DNA of 62,750 bases from Pelatocladus maniniholoensis HA4357-MV3 (GCA_019359115.1 JAHHHW010000086.1:1-62750), one strand, 5' to 3'; shown: positions 1 to 8,370, counted from the stretch's first letter. Program-made: numbers and translations. Notes: generated by a model from the sequence alone, not told the origin.

Positions 1-1
1 C

Positions 2-215
2 CGTATTTCTCAAATTCGAGCAATCCCCTCTCTTGCCCAAGTTATTCGGGAGAAATCTTCTCTCATTCCATTAGGCTGGTCGTGGCAGCTTGAATCACTG
101 CCTACCCCGAATTATTGAGCCGATACAAAATCATGATGTTTTGGAACTCTGGAGAACAGACGATAAGTGGTTTTCCACAATTCGAGTTCAAGCAGCATTG
201 AAAGTAATTAATTAA
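2..215 (+). pseudogene. 3' remnant of an unrecognised, frameshifted gene
   Basis: An open frame enters from the left edge and stops at 116-118. A second frame overlapping it runs on to a stop at 213-215 and ends with the residues KWFSTIRVQAALKVIN. The two pieces read like one protein C-terminus broken by a frameshift near 110. I do not recognise the family. It could also be a normal gene end at 118 followed by noncoding DNA. Confidence 0.3.
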
Positions 216-256
216 TAGTCCATTTTTAAGGTGTAATGTACTTTTATTTGTGTCTT

Positions 257-294
257 ATACCAATTTTCTGTACAGCTTCATAAAGAAATGGTAT
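257..294. repeat. Internally deleted copy of the ATACCAATT...AATGGTAT element
   Basis: Only the two ends of the element seen in full at 40704-40803 and 50843-50958 remain: ATACCAATT and tgtacagcttcat on the left and AAATGGTAT on the right. An 8-bp direct repeat GTGTCTTA flanks it (250-257 and 297-304), which could be a target duplication, although this octamer also belongs to a common short repeat. Confidence 0.6.
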
Positions 295-296
295 TA

Positions 297-349
297 GTGT
301 CTTAGTGTTTCAAAAGTTGATTTTTTAACCACTAAGATACTAAGACACC
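297..349. terminator. Inverted repeat downstream of the permease/Lgt-like pair
   Basis: The arms gtgtcttagtg and cactaagatactaagacac can pair across a T/A-rich loop. The site lies about 20 bp past the stop of the minus-strand ABC permease gene, so it may end that transcript. The same words (ccactaag..aagacac) recur near 44400, so it is also a dispersed repeat. Confidence 0.4.
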
Positions 350-366
350 AAGGTGAAAAATCCAAA

Positions 367-936
367 TTAAGACTTTTTCCCTTCCGAGACAAGTTGTGCC
401 AGAATATTACCTGTAATATCTAATAGTTGATCCAAGAAAAAGCCAATAGCGCCAATATAAATTACACCCTCAATAATATTATTATAGTTACCTCCTCTGT
501 AACCATTCCAAATCAAAAACCCCAATCCTTTTCCGACTGTCAACATTTCAATTGCAATCACAGTGAACCAAGCTATCCAAAGACCGGTTCTTAAAGCATC
601 GAATATATAACTGATTGCTACACGAAAATTATTGTCTTGGAGACGACTTTTTCGCATACCCGTAGCTGTGTTAATCATCACTGACCAGATAGCACTAAAA
701 AAAACAACCATACTTGCTGCTACTTCTACTTCTTTAAAAAAGATGAAAGCGAGTGGTACAAGTGCTATGGGAGGAATACTGTAGGGAATTTGTAGCAATC
801 GCTTACATAGTTGATAAAGTAAGGGATTTGTACCAATTGCACTTCCCAGTAAAATCCCTAAGATTGCAGCAGGGATAAAACCCACAAATAACAACTGTAG
901 GCTAGATAAAAAATCTAACAATTTACTATGCTCCAT
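367..936 (-). CDS. ABC transporter permease, NitT/TauT (NrtB/CmpB-like) type
   Basis: This is an inner-membrane permease of a substrate-binding-protein-dependent ABC importer. The motif IPPIALVPLAFIFF near residue 53 matches the IPPIAWIPLA motif of nitrate/bicarbonate/sulfonate permeases. The C-terminal part with EMLTVGKGLGFLIW resembles NrtB/CmpB. At 189 residues it is shorter than the usual 250-280 and lacks about one N-terminal helix. About five hydrophobic segments are visible. Neither the ATPase nor the binding protein is adjacent. Its start lies 3 bp past the stop of the upstream Lgt-like gene, so the two are probably co-transcribed. Substrate unknown. The short length could mean a partner supplies the missing helices, or a decaying gene. 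Confidence 0.75.
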   Translation of the reverse strand: MEHSKLLDFLSSLQLLFVGFIPAAILGILLGSAIGTNPLLYQLCKRLLQIPYSIPPIALVPLAFIFFKEVEVAASMVVFFSAIWSVMINTATGMRKSRLQDNNFRVAISYIFDALRTGLWIAWFTVIAIEMLTVGKGLGFLIWNGYRGGNYNNIIEGVIYIGAIGFFLDQLLDITGNILAQLVSEGKKS

Positions 937-939
937 GCC

Positions 940-1680
940 TCACGATTTCAATTGCAACATCTCAGGAATAGAGCGATTGTAATAAATAATAGCGCACAAA
1001 CAAGCAATTTGAATCGCACTCATTCCTAAGAAAATATGAAAGTCGGGCTTTATAAAATCTATCAAAAATCTAAAAATTAAATAACAAACTAAATAAAATT
1101 TAAATAAATCACCTTCTTGGTATTGATAGCGACTGCGAAGGCGTATAAATATAATTAAGATGATTAAAAATATGATTTCATATAATTGGGTGGGATGACG
1201 GATAATACCATCACCAAAATCTACACCCCAAGGTAATTTTGTGGCAATTCCATAAGTGCGATCGCTCAATCCAGTTAAAAAGCAACCAATCCTACCAATC
1301 GCCGTTCCTAATATTAATGGATAGACAAATACATCACCAGTAGAACGCTTCACACCAATAATTTTTTTGGTAATTTCTACTCCAATCACAGCACCTAATA
1401 AAGCTCCAACAACTGTTTTCCCTTGCAATAAGAGCAATAAAAATAGCTGAGAATTTTGCCACAATAAATCAATATGTTGCAGTAAAACTAACGCCTTTGC
1501 ACCCACAAGCGCACCCAACATCCCGCCCACAATAATAGAAGTGCGTTGTGGTGGTGTAATAATATCCTTGCGGACATTACGCAACACTAAACGTAACGCC
1601 ACAGTATAAGCGATGGATTCAAATAAAATATGTGGGTGAATCCGCAATGAACCCAGATAAAAATAAACGGGAAATGTCAT
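940..1680 (-). CDS. Lgt-like prolipoprotein diacylglyceryl transferase family protein
   Basis: This is a 246-residue polytopic membrane protein. GRIGCF (about residues 129-134), TKLPWGVDF and RHPTQLYE (161-168) are hallmarks of the Lgt family, which moves diacylglycerol from phosphatidylglycerol to the lipobox cysteine. The C-terminal RFLIDFIKP followed by LGMSAIQIA also fits. It is a little shorter than housekeeping Lgt and sits with an ABC permease rather than in a conserved lipoprotein locus. It may therefore be a second, specialised Lgt or an Lgt-fold enzyme with another lipid-linked role. The gene is first in a two-gene unit with the permease 3 bp downstream. Family assignment is firm; the substrate is inferred. 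Confidence 0.8.
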   Translation of the reverse strand: MTFPVYFYLGSLRIHPHILFESIAYTVALRLVLRNVRKDIITPPQRTSIIVGGMLGALVGAKALVLLQHIDLLWQNSQLFLLLLLQGKTVVGALLGAVIGVEITKKIIGVKRSTGDVFVYPLILGTAIGRIGCFLTGLSDRTYGIATKLPWGVDFGDGIIRHPTQLYEIIFLIILIIFIRLRSRYQYQEGDLFKFYLVCYLIFRFLIDFIKPDFHIFLGMSAIQIACLCAIIYYNRSIPEMLQLKS

Positions 1681-1782
1681 TGGTCAAGATTCAATAGTTA
1701 AGACTCAAGTGTCAAGTGTTTAAGTATCAAAAGTCAAGAGTTATTCACAAATGACAAATGACCAATGACAAATAACAAATAA

Positions 1783-2358
1783 CTATTTTCCCATCTTCCG
1801 CTTCATCTGTTCCAACTCAGCTTCAGTTTCCCAACGGCGGAATGTTTCTTCTAAAGGATCATTCCCGCTAGAATAACTACGGCTTTGATTTGACCAACCA
1901 GCACTTTCAACACGCTGCTGTGCTTGCGCTTGAGCTCGTGCGCTTTGTGCTTCCGCAGCTTTTGCTTGTACTTCTTGACGTCGTTGTTGAACTTTCTTGA
2001 GTAGATCCTGTGCTTGGGTAACGCGTTCTTTGACTCCTTGCATTTGTCCCCACTGCTGATTTCCTTGACGCAAAAGTGCAGCTTCTCTCTCTTGTGCTTT
2101 TGCTGCTAAATCCTCTCTACCACCATTTTTTGCCTTTTGGACGCGAATATGCCATCTTTGAATTTCTTGTGCTGTGGACAAAATTTCGTCTTGCGATCGC
2201 TTCTCTTGTAATTGTAGATCTGCAATCAACTTTAAAGTATCTTCCTCTTGCTCCCGCAGCTGTTCTAACAAAGCTTCTAATTCCAGATGCGGATTACTTC
2301 GCAAGAATTCCTCTAAACGATTTTCCAGAAACCGACTCAAATCATCAAATAAACCCAC
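1783..2358 (-). CDS. Cyanobacterial coiled-coil protein, TIGR04376-like
   Basis: The protein begins VGLFDDLSRFLENRLEEFL and continues as a long charged helix (about residues 20-150) rich in E, Q, K and A, then a short acidic tail ending QMKRKMGK. This matches the cyanobacterial TIGR04376 family, whose function is unknown; the design recalls PspA/Vipp1-type coiled coils. I chose the GTG at 2358 over the longer ATG frame (2388): GGAG lies about 9 nt upstream of it and the family starts with GLFDD. The protein would then be 191 residues. It is probably cytoplasmic or peripheral to membranes. Confidence 0.75.
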   Translation of the reverse strand: MGLFDDLSRFLENRLEEFLRSNPHLELEALLEQLREQEEDTLKLIADLQLQEKRSQDEILSTAQEIQRWHIRVQKAKNGGREDLAAKAQEREAALLRQGNQQWGQMQGVKERVTQAQDLLKKVQQRRQEVQAKAAEAQSARAQAQAQQRVESAGWSNQSRSYSSGNDPLEETFRRWETEAELEQMKRKMGK

Positions 2359-2388
2359 AGCTAGAACTCCAAAGGTGAAGTATATCAC

Positions 2389-2728
2389 TTTATTGTAGTC
2401 ATTATTATCACCTGCGAAAAGCTAATGAAAAAATAAAAAGGTAAATATGCAGGTAAAATAGTCTTGTAATATTGTGTTCAATTTCAAGAATATTTTTAGT
2501 CTTTAGACTTAGATTTTAGCTTCAAGCTTCCTTCTCAAGGTTGAAGTATTTTATGATTATCTTGCTTAATTTATATATATAGGTATAACGAAACCTCGTC
2601 TACCTAAAAGAATTTATAGCCATGACATTCATAAAATTTATTTAGTTATAGGAATTCTATTTTATTTTTGTTGGTATAGCTTACACTCTGCGCTTAAAAA
2701 ACTTAATACACTACCTGTTAAGCGTTCC
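2389..2728. other. Divergent intergenic region, no gene seen
   Basis: This is AT-rich DNA between two divergently transcribed genes and presumably holds both promoters. I see no ORF, RNA fold or named operator that I can defend. Confidence 0.5.
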
Positions 2729-2764
2729 TTGTTTTCAAGTCAGCTTTTGCGTTGGGAAAAAATC

Positions 2765-3277
2765 ATGAATTATCTTATTGCAGTTTTATCAGATAGAATA
2801 CAGGTAGAAGAAGCTTACTCTGCTCTGGAAAAAGAAGGTTTACCTGTCAATCAAATTGATATTTTAGGTAAAGGCTACAAAAGTGCTGATGAATATGGGT
2901 TAATCAACCCAAACGTTCAAGCGAAAAAGGGAGCAAATCGTCTAGGAGTTTGGCTAATTCCCTTTGGTTTTATAGCAGGTTATGCTTTCAATGTTTTGAC
3001 AGGTATTGAAATATTTCCGATTGGTAGCTTTGGCAATCATATCATCGGTGGACTTTTAGGAACTGCTGCTGGTGCTTTAGGTGCATACTTAGTTGGTGGC
3101 GGAGTTGGTTTAACTGTGGGTAGTGGGGATGCTTTACCTTACCGTAACCGTTTAAATCAAGGAAAGTATTTAATTATAGTCAAAGGTACTGAGGAATTGA
3201 CTCGTCAAGCAACTCGCATTTTACGCCAGTTTGAACCAGAGAATTTACAAGGATATATTGAGCCAACTGGAGCATAA
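2765..3277 (+). CDS. Conserved membrane protein with flexible glycine-rich core, GsiB/general-stress-17M-like
   Basis: This is a 170-residue protein. The N-terminal alpha/beta segment MNYLIAVLSDRIQVEEAYSALEKEGL resembles the fold found in general stress protein 17M-like and DUF1269-type proteins. Two hydrophobic, glycine-rich stretches follow (GFIAGYAFN; GGLLGTAAGALGAYLVGGGVGL), then a C-terminal strand KYLIIVKGTEELTRQATRIL. I prefer the ATG at 2765 over the one at 2729 because the homologous start is MNYLIAVL and GGGA lies about 7 nt upstream. It is probably a membrane-associated stress protein. The function is not known and the family name is a resemblance only. Confidence 0.6.
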   Translation: MNYLIAVLSDRIQVEEAYSALEKEGLPVNQIDILGKGYKSADEYGLINPNVQAKKGANRLGVWLIPFGFIAGYAFNVLTGIEIFPIGSFGNHIIGGLLGTAAGALGAYLVGGGVGLTVGSGDALPYRNRLNQGKYLIIVKGTEELTRQATRILRQFEPENLQGYIEPTGA

Positions 3278-3309
3278 ATTATCCTTATTTTAGAGTTAAA
3301 TAAGTCAAG

Positions 3310-3339
3310 AAAAGGTTAGAGTTAAAAATCTAACCTTTT
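3310..3339. terminator. Bidirectional terminator hairpin
   Basis: AAAAGGTTAGA and TCTAACCTTTT form a perfect 11-bp stem around an 8-nt loop. It sits between two convergent genes (stop 3277 on plus, stop 3356 on minus) and has U/A tracts on both sides, as expected for a shared Rho-independent terminator. Confidence 0.85.
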
Positions 3340-3355
3340 ATGTTTTGCTGCTTAT

Positions 3356-4483
3356 TTACATTTTTGAACGCAACTGAGCAAAACGACTTAATGCACTAAA
3401 TTGCGGCTTATGTTTGAAGTCATCTAAGTGCATAAGTTTTGCGTTTTGAGCAAGTCGTTGTCCAACAATTTCTTGATAAACAGCTTCATAGCCATCCACC
3501 ATTTTTTGTACGCTGAAATTATTCTCGACATGCTCACGACACCCATAGCGATCAAGCTGTTCCAGCTTCCTCACAGCATCGACGCATTCTGCAATACTAT
3601 TACAGAGAAAACCAGTTTTCCCGTGAACAACTACTTCTGGAACTGAACCCATATTCATCGCAATCACGGGTGTTCCTGCTGCCATTGATTCTACCATTAC
3701 TAAACCAAATGGTTCTCGCCAAGTAATAGTAAATAAAGTTGCTACCGCACCACCCATCAGAGCATTTTTCTGAACATGATTTGCTTCACCCAAGTATTCT
3801 ATTTGCTTACCATCAATGAGAGGTTTAACTTCTTTTTCAAAATATTCTTGATCAACTACATCTATTTTGCCTGCCATTTTTAAACGCCAACCAGCTTCTT
3901 TAGCAATTTGTATTGCTATGTGCGTTCCTTTTTCTGGTGATATCCTACCCAAAAATGCCAAGTAGGGTGATTCTTCTGGTTGAGCATGAAATTGATGGCT
4001 GCTGACATCAATTCCGTTATAAACTGTTGCTGCATAATTCAACCCTAACCTCGGTTCACGCTGTGAATTAGAAATACTCACGTAGGGTTGATTTTTAGCA
4101 TGTACAAATAATTTTTCGTTGTCAGGTGTAAAAATCCCATGCAACGTATGTACAGTAGGTGTCTTGACTAAATTAACGTAGGGTAATGCATTACAACCCA
4201 TATGAGAGTGAATGATATCAAACTCATCTGCTGACTCATACACTCGACTCAATTCCAACATCTCATAGACGCCATACTCTTTGATACTTTTATCAAGTCG
4301 TAAAGCACGAGGATGAACTGATACTAGCTTTGCTAAAGTGAGAGAATCTCCCGATGCAAATAGTGTGACTTCGTGTCCACGTCTGACTAACTCATCGGTT
4401 AATAAACCCACTACTAACTCAGTTCCACCGTAACCTGGAGGTGGTACTCTTTCCCACAGTGGAGCAACCTGAGCGATTCGCAT
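3356..4483 (-). CDS. Glycosyltransferase family 4 protein
   Basis: This is a 375-residue GT-B retaining glycosyltransferase. The N-terminal domain opens MRIAQVAPLWERVPPPGYGG, the GGTE loop typical of the acceptor side. The C-terminal domain has LGRISPEKG (about residue 178) and the nucleotide-sugar motif REPFGLVMVESMAAGTPVIA (about 257-276), whose E-x7-E pair contacts the donor. There is no signal peptide, so it acts in the cytoplasm or at the inner membrane face. It most likely makes exopolysaccharide, glycolipid or another glycoconjugate. No other glycan genes are adjacent, so donor and acceptor cannot be named. It converges on the preceding membrane-protein gene. Confidence 0.9.
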   Translation of the reverse strand: MRIAQVAPLWERVPPPGYGGTELVVGLLTDELVRRGHEVTLFASGDSLTLAKLVSVHPRALRLDKSIKEYGVYEMLELSRVYESADEFDIIHSHMGCNALPYVNLVKTPTVHTLHGIFTPDNEKLFVHAKNQPYVSISNSQREPRLGLNYAATVYNGIDVSSHQFHAQPEESPYLAFLGRISPEKGTHIAIQIAKEAGWRLKMAGKIDVVDQEYFEKEVKPLIDGKQIEYLGEANHVQKNALMGGAVATLFTITWREPFGLVMVESMAAGTPVIAMNMGSVPEVVVHGKTGFLCNSIAECVDAVRKLEQLDRYGCREHVENNFSVQKMVDGYEAVYQEIVGQRLAQNAKLMHLDDFKHKPQFSALSRFAQLRSKM

Positions 4484-5260
4484 AATAGACTCCTGAAAAG
4501 AAAGATCACAATTAAAAAGCGGCTACATTGTTTCTAATATGTGTTTTAAAGCAACTCATTGAATTTGAGAGCCTATTTTAAACACTAGTCGAGCCAGGGA
4601 TTAATACAAAGTTTATATTTCTATAAAGTAAAATTTTGTCTACCCTTAGTGAGGATATATTTGCTTTCAGGTATGAAAAAGAAGTTATTTACAGCCTAAG
4701 TTATTCATCAATTAATTTGTCATCTCTCGTAAGAGTGACAACAGAATAATTAAACTCATCTAAAAGGCAGAAATTACCTAGCGTGGAACCTCCAGCCATG
4801 TATTAGCTCCTCGAACCCGTAGGTAAGGAGGAGAAGTTTTATTTGTGTATTGCATTCTTGTTTCAAGTTGGTATTAATTGGTATGAGGTTGTAGTTAGAG
4901 GTAGCATCTGAGTTTCTATGTTTTCCTTTTGTTGGTGCTGCAAAATTCTGTTGAAATAGCTAGAATAAAATTAATACCAGATCAAAATGTAAATTCCCTT
5001 CGCTCTATTAAATCAAAGTAAATTTGATTTTGACGAATGCTTGTGTGTATTTAGAATTATTAAAGTGAGGAGTTTATAGCTTCAATTCCTAATTCTGCCC
5101 TGTAATAAATTACTAAAAGCAAGATAGATGAAAGTTTTTATCTCTGTTTTAGAGTCATTCTTAATTCGTCATCAAAGCATATAAAAGTCTGATTTATCTG
5201 TTTGTCGATCAGACATTGATCATCAATTCATCAATTCATTAATTCTCGAAATCACTGCTT
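4484..5260. other. Long AT-rich intergenic region
   Basis: No convincing protein gene is present. Around 4770-4840 a short hairpin can form: CTCCTC pairs with GAGGAG around a loop holding cccgtaggt, just downstream of a G/C-richer patch. This could be part of a small RNA, but nothing names it. Confidence 0.3.
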
Positions 5261-5362
5261 ATGAACCGTCTAATCAACTTATTTCAAAACAAAGCCATTT
5301 TATGGATCAGTGTTGTTCTCGTGCTTGTTCTTTACTGGTTGATAGTGAATATTGCCATGTAA
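5261..5362 (+). CDS. 33-residue single-span membrane micro-protein
   Basis: The frame runs from ATG 5261 to TAA 5360-5362. It encodes a short basic/amphipathic start (MNRLINLFQNK), one hydrophobic helix of about 18 residues (AILWISVVLVLVLYWLIV) and a tiny tail NIAM. The positive-inside pattern (R3, K11 before the helix) predicts the N-terminus in the cytoplasm. It is not one of the known photosystem or cytochrome small subunits that I recognise. There is no strong Shine-Dalgarno. A clear coding-like membrane helix in otherwise noncoding DNA is the only evidence, so it may be chance. Confidence 0.5.
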   Translation: MNRLINLFQNKAILWISVVLVLVLYWLIVNIAM

Positions 5363-5372
5363 ACTGATTCAA

Positions 5373-5526
5373 TTGGAGCATCTCAAAGGTTAAAAAAATC
5401 CGCCTGCAATTTCAATCGCAGTTTCATAACTCAAGTCTGCTTCAGCAGACTACTTGATTTCTACTTGTGCTATTAGCTAAAAAATGAGATCTTTAGCGGT
5501 ATATTGAAAAAATTGAGATGCTCCCA
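5373..5526. repeat. MITE-like element with TTGGAGCATCTCAA / TTGAGATGCTCCCA ends
   Basis: The ends TTGGAGCATCTCAA (5373-5386) and TTGAGATGCTCCCA (5513-5526) are near-perfect inverted repeats about 125 bp apart. The interior has a palindrome AGTCTGCT-tc-AGCAGACT (5434-5451). Single ends of the same family (TTGGGATGCTCCCA) lie at 11012, 24663 and 44524 in this window. No ORF is inside, so any mobility would need a transposase elsewhere. Confidence 0.6.
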
Positions 5527-5569
5527 TTAGCGATTAGATATAGCAATTCTAAATCATTCGTGAACAACA

Positions 5570-5603
5570 AGATCCCCAACAACTTTTACGAATTCGGGGA
5601 TCT
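5570..5603. repeat. AGATCCCC...GGGGATCT hairpin repeat (degenerate copy)
   Basis: AGATCCCC and CGGGGATCT pair around a loop. Better copies of this dispersed hairpin are at 26289-26322, 49954-49991 and 53709-53741, where they stand just after gene ends. Confidence 0.55.
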
Positions 5604-5750
5604 GACTTCTTTATACGATTAGCAGAATGTTTGATTGATTTGAGTCGTATAAAGAGGATTTGTGCTACGAAACTAAAAGTTTAAACAAGGTGCATTTGCA
5701 AGTAAAATACTAACTAATGTATTTATTTAATTTAATTATTAGGATTAACA

Positions 5751-6161
5751 ATGATTTTTGCAGGTAAACGACCATCAAACTTAGGTGTTCGCGATCGCAC
5801 ATTAGCACCTTGTCCAAATAGCCCAAATTGTGTTTGTAGCCAGAGTACAGACGCAGTTCACAAGATAGCGCCATTAACTTATACTTCCAGTCCAGAACAA
5901 GCACTAGCAGATATCAAAAGTATCATTCAGTCCCTCCCAAGAACAACTATCATCAACGAAAGTGATGATTATTTGTATGCTGAGTTTAAAAGTGCCTTGA
6001 TGGGATTCGTAGATGACGTTGAATTCTATTTAGACCGTAATGACAATATTATCCATGTTCGTTCAGCTTCACGACTGGGTCAAAGCGATTTGGGTGTGAA
6101 TCGCAACCGCGTAGAGACAATTAGAACAAAGTTAAACGAGATACAGCAAAACCGTCGTTAG
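5751..6161 (+). CDS. DUF1499 domain protein
   Basis: This is a 136-residue protein matching DUF1499 along its length. The early Pro/Cys cluster LAPCPNSPNCVCSQ (about residues 18-31) is the family signature, followed by the DYLYAEFKSALMGFVDDVEFYLD core and the end motif RSASRLGQSDLGVNRNRVETIR. The signature is RxGxxDLGxNxxRV. There is no signal peptide or membrane span in this version, so it is likely soluble. The biochemical function of the family is unknown. It lies 62 bp ahead of a disulfide reductase gene on the same strand and may share its transcript. Confidence 0.88.
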   Translation: MIFAGKRPSNLGVRDRTLAPCPNSPNCVCSQSTDAVHKIAPLTYTSSPEQALADIKSIIQSLPRTTIINESDDYLYAEFKSALMGFVDDVEFYLDRNDNIIHVRSASRLGQSDLGVNRNRVETIRTKLNEIQQNRR

Positions 6162-6223
6162 CTAGATGAAAAATAATCACTAGAGTTTTAGGATAAACAA
6201 TATTACTTATTAAGTGGCCAGTC

Positions 6224-7783
6224 ATGAGCCAAGCAGTATTTCCACCTACAGATCAACCCATAAGTGTTCCACCTATGGATCGCTATAATCAGGAGTTGAT
6301 CGAAAACCTCCACCCGCCAGATTGGAGTAACCCTGAACCCGCACCTTGTTACAACTTGGTGGTAATTGGTGCGGGTACTGCTGGATTAGTGACAGCTGCG
6401 GGTGCTGCTTTGTTAGGTGCAAAGGTAGCTTTGGTAGAAAAGCGCCTGATGGGTGGAGACTGTACCAATGTTGGTTGCGTACCGTCGAAAACCATGATTC
6501 GTTCGGCGCGCTTAGTTGCAGACATCAAACATGCTGGAAAATTTGGTATTGATACTTTCCACTACATTGACATTGATTTCCCAGCCGTGATGGAACGATT
6601 GCGGCGAATTCGTACAGCTATTAGTCCTCACGATTCCGCCAAGCGGTTTCAGCAAGAATTTGGAGTAGATGTATTTTTTGGCAATGCATATTTTTCCGGT
6701 CGTGATACTGTAGAAGTAGCAAATAAAACTTTACGATTTAAAAAAGCAGTTATTGCCACTGGTTCTAGTCCTAAAAAATTATCAATTGCAGGCTTAGAAG
6801 AAGTTCAATATTTAACTAACGAAAACGTATTTTCTCTGACATGCAGACCAAATCGTCTTGCTGTCATTGGCGGAGGTTATATTGGTTGCGAATTAGCTCA
6901 AACTTTCCGTCGTTTAGGCTCAGAAGTTATTGTGCTGCAAAAAGGTTCGCAGTTGTTGGGGCGCGAAGATGCAGATGCAGCAACAATTATCCAAAAAACT
7001 TTTGTCAGAGAAGGTATTCAGTTAGTTTTAGGGGCGAATATTTACAAAGTTGAACGCCAAGACACAGATAAAGTTATCCACTATGAAGCCAACCAGAAAG
7101 ACAAACAGGTGCATGTAGATGAAATTCTCGTAGGAGTCGGGCGATCGCCTAACGTGGAAGATTTAAACTTGAACTCTGTAGGTGTCCAATATGACACAAA
7201 TAAGGGAGTCATGATCAACGATTACCTGCAAACAACTAACCCCCGTATATATGCGGTGGGAGATGTTTGTATGGCATGGAAATTTACCCACGCTGCTGAT
7301 GCAGCAGCAAGAATGGTGGTTCAAAATGCGCTATTTTCAGTCTTGGGAGTGGGACGCAAAAAACTGAGTTCGCTGATCATGCCTTGGTGTACCTATACTG
7401 ATCCAGAGGTTGCCCATGTTGGTATGTATCCTGAACAAGCAAAAGAAAAGGGTATAGAAATTGACAATTACTACATCACATTAAATGAAGTAGACCGAGC
7501 AATTATCGACGGTGAAGCAGAAGGGTTTGTCAAATTTCACGTCAAAAAAGGCACTGATAAAATATTAGGTGCAACCATTGTGGCTCGTCATGCTGGAGAG
7601 ATGATCAACGAGATTACCTTAGCAATGACCAATAATTTGGGAATGGGAGCGATCGCCAAAACAATTCATCCCTATCCTACCCAAGCAGAAGCTATCCGCA
7701 AAGCCGCCGATGCTTACAATCGTACCCGTTTGACTCCTTTAGTTAAGAAAATCGTCTCTAGTTGGTTATCATGGCAGCGTTAG
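6224..7783 (+). CDS. FAD-dependent pyridine nucleotide-disulfide oxidoreductase (mercuric reductase-like)
   Basis: This is a 519-residue class I flavin disulfide reductase. An N-terminal FAD Rossmann motif VVIGAGTAG (about 47-54) is followed by the redox-active pair in GGDCTNVGCVPSK (C80 and C85). A second Rossmann motif VIGGGYIGCELA binds NAD(P)H, then comes the FAD motif YAVGDV. The C-terminal dimer domain ends with HPYPTQAEA (H482, E489), the acid-base pair usually written HPHPTxxE. There is no MerA-type heavy-metal domain and no C-terminal vicinal cysteines, so mercury reduction is unlikely. Dihydrolipoamide or another low-molecular-weight disulfide is possible. About 40 extra residues precede the FAD motif. 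Confidence 0.88.
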   Translation: MSQAVFPPTDQPISVPPMDRYNQELIENLHPPDWSNPEPAPCYNLVVIGAGTAGLVTAAGAALLGAKVALVEKRLMGGDCTNVGCVPSKTMIRSARLVADIKHAGKFGIDTFHYIDIDFPAVMERLRRIRTAISPHDSAKRFQQEFGVDVFFGNAYFSGRDTVEVANKTLRFKKAVIATGSSPKKLSIAGLEEVQYLTNENVFSLTCRPNRLAVIGGGYIGCELAQTFRRLGSEVIVLQKGSQLLGREDADAATIIQKTFVREGIQLVLGANIYKVERQDTDKVIHYEANQKDKQVHVDEILVGVGRSPNVEDLNLNSVGVQYDTNKGVMINDYLQTTNPRIYAVGDVCMAWKFTHAADAAARMVVQNALFSVLGVGRKKLSSLIMPWCTYTDPEVAHVGMYPEQAKEKGIEIDNYYITLNEVDRAIIDGEAEGFVKFHVKKGTDKILGATIVARHAGEMINEITLAMTNNLGMGAIAKTIHPYPTQAEAIRKAADAYNRTRLTPLVKKIVSSWLSWQR

Positions 7784-7816
7784 CTAGAGTGCGATCGCCT
7801 CACATAATCACATGTC

Positions 7817-7921
7817 TCATTTTTTCTGTGTCACCAAAACACGCCAAAGAATAAAGACTGTAAATCCCACATAGGCAAATACAGTCAGCCATTCTTGAGG
7901 ACTACCAAACGTGTCATCCAT
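7817..7921 (-). CDS. 34-residue membrane micro-protein downstream of exbD
   Basis: The frame runs from ATG at 7921 to TGA at 7817. The product starts MDDTFGSPQEWLT, has one hydrophobic helix VFAYVGFTVFILW and ends RVLVTQKK. A purine-rich GGGAAAG lies about 8 nt before the ATG. It begins 44 bp after the exbD stop on the same strand, so it is likely the third gene of an exbB-exbD unit. The acidic N-terminus and basic C-terminus suggest the C-terminus faces the cytoplasm. I recognise no named family. It could tune or stabilise the ExbBD motor; that is inference from position alone. Confidence 0.6.
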   Translation of the reverse strand: MDDTFGSPQEWLTVFAYVGFTVFILWRVLVTQKK

Positions 7922-7965
7922 TTTTGATCTTTCCCACCATAAGTCTAATGTAACCCAAACCACTA

Positions 7966-8370
7966 CTATGGTTTTTGAGTCGCAATAGCCAACTTAGCTC
8001 CCTTAACTTGTCGTACCTTATCCATTACCGTCACAACTTGACCGTGACCAACTTTTTCATCAGCACTAATAATTACCAAAGCTTCTGGATTAGAACCCAC
8101 CAAAGTACGTACTTGTCCTTCTAATGCATCAACGGTAGTGGGTTTACGGTTCAAGCTGACTTGTCCATCTTTATCTAGCGTCACAGTAATTTTAGTCGGA
8201 ATTTGCTGTTGCTTGGCTGTTGCTGCCTTGGGTAAACTGACTGGTAAACCCTCCGAACGAGTTAAATACAATGTTGACATAATAAAAAATGTCAAAATTG
8301 CAAAAATCACATCTATCATCGGTACGATATTAATCTGCGGTGGTAAATCTGGTTCATCTAGTGGGCGCAT
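7966..8370 (-). CDS. exbD: ExbD/TolR-family proton channel subunit
   Basis: This is a 134-residue protein with a short cytoplasmic N-terminus MRPLDEPDLPPQINIVPMIDVIFAILTFFIMS. The helix carries the essential aspartate in PMIDVIFAILTFF (about residue 19), the proton-binding residue of ExbD/TolR/MotB-type stators. A periplasmic domain follows (ITVTLDKDGQVSLN...VVTVMDKVRQVKGAKLAIATQ). Together with ExbB it converts proton motive force into work on TonB. The gene overlaps exbB by 17 bp, showing tight co-translation. A divergent tonB gene completes the set. Confidence 0.95.
   Translation of the reverse strand: MRPLDEPDLPPQINIVPMIDVIFAILTFFIMSTLYLTRSEGLPVSLPKAATAKQQQIPTKITVTLDKDGQVSLNRKPTTVDALEGQVRTLVGSNPEALVIISADEKVGHGQVVTVMDKVRQVKGAKLAIATQKP

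Noticed and set aside
4484-5750. tRNA or other structured housekeeping RNA in the long gap
   Set aside because: No T-loop or acceptor-stem pattern was found; only a weak hairpin near 4800.
6224-7783. True mercuric reductase
   Set aside because: No N-terminal metal-binding domain and no C-terminal cysteine pair; only the general disulfide-reductase fold is supported.
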